7,646 nucleotides of DNA from Gammaproteobacteria bacterium (GTDB taxonomy: Bacteria > Pseudomonadota > Gammaproteobacteria > UBA9214), in contig DAOVYA010000063.1 of NCBI GenBank assembly GCA_030635865.1, positions 1-7,646 on the forward strand, given 5' to 3'. Shown piece after piece: positions 6,231 to 7,646 of the stretch; within the stretch, counting starts at the first letter, position 1, and each line of letters opens with the position of its first letter. Under the pieces are notes generated by a model, which made no database searches, was not told where the DNA came from, and saw only the letters and a program-made list of their open reading frames with translations. The position numbers and the translations under genes were made by a program.

Positions 6231-7358
6231 TCAGGCTGTTGCCTGCAGGCATTTTGGCTTAACCACGGGTTCACGCATGCCACCTGACCACCAGATACGG
6301 CAGGCACCTTCATCGGATACCATGCAGGGTCCGATGGGATGCCGGGGTTGGCAGGCCACTCCGAACAGCCGGCATTCATTCGGGTAGATCTTGCCAAGGA
6401 CAACGCTGGCACAATCGCAGCCCGGTGGCATCTCACCGGCACGCTTGCGCGCGTCATCGGCATAGGATGGAAATTCCCGGCGTGCATCATGTACCTGGTA
6501 GTCGCTATTCAAGGTAAAGCCGGAGTCCGGTATCACACCGACACCACGCCAGTTGGCACCTGTTATGTCCATGGTCTTCCGTAATTGCCGTTGTGCGGTG
6601 CGGTTACCGCCGGGCCTGACCACCTCGGGATAGCAGTTATCAAGAAACCGTTGCCCCTCGATCAACTGGCGCAGTGTGGAGTACATTGCGGCCAGCAGGC
6701 TTTCAGGTGTAAAACCTGCCACCGCGGCCGGGATACCGTGCCGTTCGACGACGAATTCCCATTCCTCCGGGCCCATTATGGTAGAGACATGCCCCGGTGC
6801 TACCAGCGCGTCGAATCCGGGGGAATCTGATTCAAGCAGCATGGCAACAGCGGGCCATGTAAGGCGACCGGACAACAGGATGAACAGGTTATCCGGTACA
6901 CCCTCGACCAGCAGGGCGGCCGTGGGTGCTGTGGTGGTTTCGAAACCGGCGGCAAAAAAGATGATCGGCTTGTCGGCATTCTCACGGGCAATACGCGCAG
7001 CTTCCTGGGGAGAGGACACCGGACGGACGTCGGCCCCTTTGGTCCTGGCTTCTTCGAGAGTGCGTGCATCGCAACGGGGCACGTTGACCGGTACACGCAA
7101 CATGTCACCATAGGCGACCAGGATGATGTCTTCGTGCAGGGACAGCTGAATGGCCTCGAAGATGTCTTCTTCCGGGCAGATGCAGACCGGGCAGCCCGGG
7201 CCGGGAACCAGTTCAATGTTATCCGGCAGTGCGCTGCGCAGCCCGGCCATGGTGATGGAGCGTTCGTGGCCGCCGCAAACATTCATGATTTTTACGTGCG
7301 GCGGCAAGGCCAATGCGCGAATCCGGTCAAGCCACTGGCCAGCGGTGTCGGTTGTCAT
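6231..7358 (-). CDS. hypD: HypD, iron-sulfur scaffold protein for Fe(CN)2CO assembly
   Basis: Cytoplasmic [4Fe-4S] protein. With HypC it holds the iron while CN and CO ligands are attached, before transfer to the hydrogenase large subunit. The 375 residues match the usual size (E. coli about 373). Motifs: CGGHERS (28-34), GPGCPVC (53-59) with the redox-active Cys pair, GFETTT (138-143), VAPGHVSTIMG (186-196) and a Cys-rich C-terminal part (C314, C316, C329, C336, C345, C353) that contains the cluster ligands. The stretch after the CPVC pair is ICPEEDI, giving an extra C61 that E. coli HypD lacks (as I recall it, CPVCVMPMGR), so this is the other common HypD subtype. Its ATG shares an ATGA overlap with the hypB stop, implying translational coupling. 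hypF follows after 13 bases, leaving no room for hypC. Confidence 0.96.
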   Translation of the reverse strand: MTTDTAGQWLDRIRALALPPHVKIMNVCGGHERSITMAGLRSALPDNIELVPGPGCPVCICPEEDIFEAIQLSLHEDIILVAYGDMLRVPVNVPRCDARTLEEARTKGADVRPVSSPQEAARIARENADKPIIFFAAGFETTTAPTAALLVEGVPDNLFILLSGRLTWPAVAMLLESDSPGFDALVAPGHVSTIMGPEEWEFVVERHGIPAAVAGFTPESLLAAMYSTLRQLIEGQRFLDNCYPEVVRPGGNRTAQRQLRKTMDITGANWRGVGVIPDSGFTLNSDYQVHDARREFPSYADDARKRAGEMPPGCDCASVVLGKIYPNECRLFGVACQPRHPIGPCMVSDEGACRIWWSGGMREPVVKPKCLQATA

Positions 7359-7646
7359 TGAGATACCCGTCCATTTGAAGGTATGTCTGTTTCCGTCGCC
7401 GGGTTGAGCGCCCCTGAACGATGTTCCAGGGTGGCGATCTCATCGAGCAGCCAGCGTAACCACTGGTTCATACCGGCGCCGTTTTTTGAGGACAGCTCCA
7501 GCACCGGCGCGCTACTGGCAAGTTCACGCATATGACGGCGGGCATTGTCCGGATTGAAATCATCAAGTACCGGCAGCAGGTCACTTTTGCTCAGCAGTAC
7601 CAGGTCCGCGGCACGGAACATAACCGGGTACTTGGCCGGTTTGTCA
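7355..7646 (-). CDS. hypB: HypB, nickel-insertion GTPase, C-terminal part (5' end outside window)
   Basis: Only the last 96 residues are present; the frame is open through the right edge (DKPAKYPVMFRAADLVLLSK). HypB is a cytoplasmic SIMIBI-class GTPase that works with HypA to deliver nickel to the hydrogenase large subunit. The visible part includes the conserved DKPxKYPxMFRAADL segment, the guanine-specificity loop written as SKSD (visible residues 19-22) where E. coli has NKVD, and the C-terminal SSKNGAGMNQWLRWL (E. coli SATSGEGMDQWLNWL, as I recall it). The P-loop, the Cys/His metal site and any N-terminal His-rich tail are outside the window. About 20 residues after the last conserved helix form a non-conserved tail. 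The stop overlaps the hypD start by four bases (ATGA), so the two are co-translated. Upstream partners, probably hypA, would lie beyond the right edge. Confidence 0.93.
   Translation of the reverse strand, partial: DKPAKYPVMFRAADLVLLSKSDLLPVLDDFNPDNARRHMRELASSAPVLELSSKNGAGMNQWLRWLLDEIATLEHRSGALNPATETDIPSNGRVSQ

Noticed and set aside
6218..6490. A 91-residue N-terminal extension of HypF from an upstream start inside hypD
   Set aside because: It would overlap hypD on the same strand by about 260 bases, the residues show no family resemblance, and HypF begins just before its acylphosphatase domain. ATG 6217 gives a normal 760-residue protein.
1..7646. CRISPR array, insertion sequence or new defence system
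   Set aside because: No regularly spaced repeats, transposase, nuclease or toxin-like genes are visible. Every long gene belongs to a recognised transport or hydrogenase-maturation family.

Overview
The window suggests a Gram-negative proteobacterium, probably a gammaproteobacterium, with a moderately GC-rich genome that matures [NiFe] hydrogenases. The lineage guess rests on protein style, on the compact hyp operon, and on a tRNA-Phe-like fragment whose acceptor strand (GGCC type plus CCA) looks gammaproteobacterial. No marker here fixes the genus.

Layout from left to right. (1) Positions 1-1433, plus strand: the C-terminal two thirds or so of a type II (Ca2+-ATPase-like) P-type cation ATPase, cut by the left edge. 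(2) Positions 1434-1578: a convergent intergenic gap. It carries a 45-base fragment on the minus strand matching the 3' half of a tRNA-Phe, from the anticodon loop to CCA, with no 5' half. This is the usual footprint of integration at a tRNA gene. (3) Positions 1579-2811, minus strand: a complete CPA2-family cation:proton antiporter with an Asp-Asp ion-binding motif. (4) Positions 2812-2922: a short intergenic stretch with inverted repeats next to the antiporter start. (5) Positions 2923-7646, minus strand: a tightly packed hydrogenase-maturation operon, transcribed hypB (partial) -> hypD -> hypF -> hypE.

The hyp genes form one pathway. HypF and HypE make the cyanide ligands of the active-site iron from carbamoyl phosphate. 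HypD is the iron-sulfur scaffold on which Fe(CN)2CO is built, normally together with HypC. HypB is the GTPase that helps insert nickel. The hydrogenase structural genes and hypA are not in the window. hypC is also absent from the positions between B, D, F and E. The operon promoter lies beyond the right edge. The antiporter is in the same orientation 111 bases downstream and could be read through.

Nearly all of the window is ordinary, recognisable metabolism. The most unusual signal is the tRNA-Phe 3'-half scar at the junction of two blocks. It coincides with a visible shift in base composition, from a more GC-rich ATPase block to a less GC-rich antiporter block. I see no new defence or mobile system, CRISPR array or insertion sequence here.
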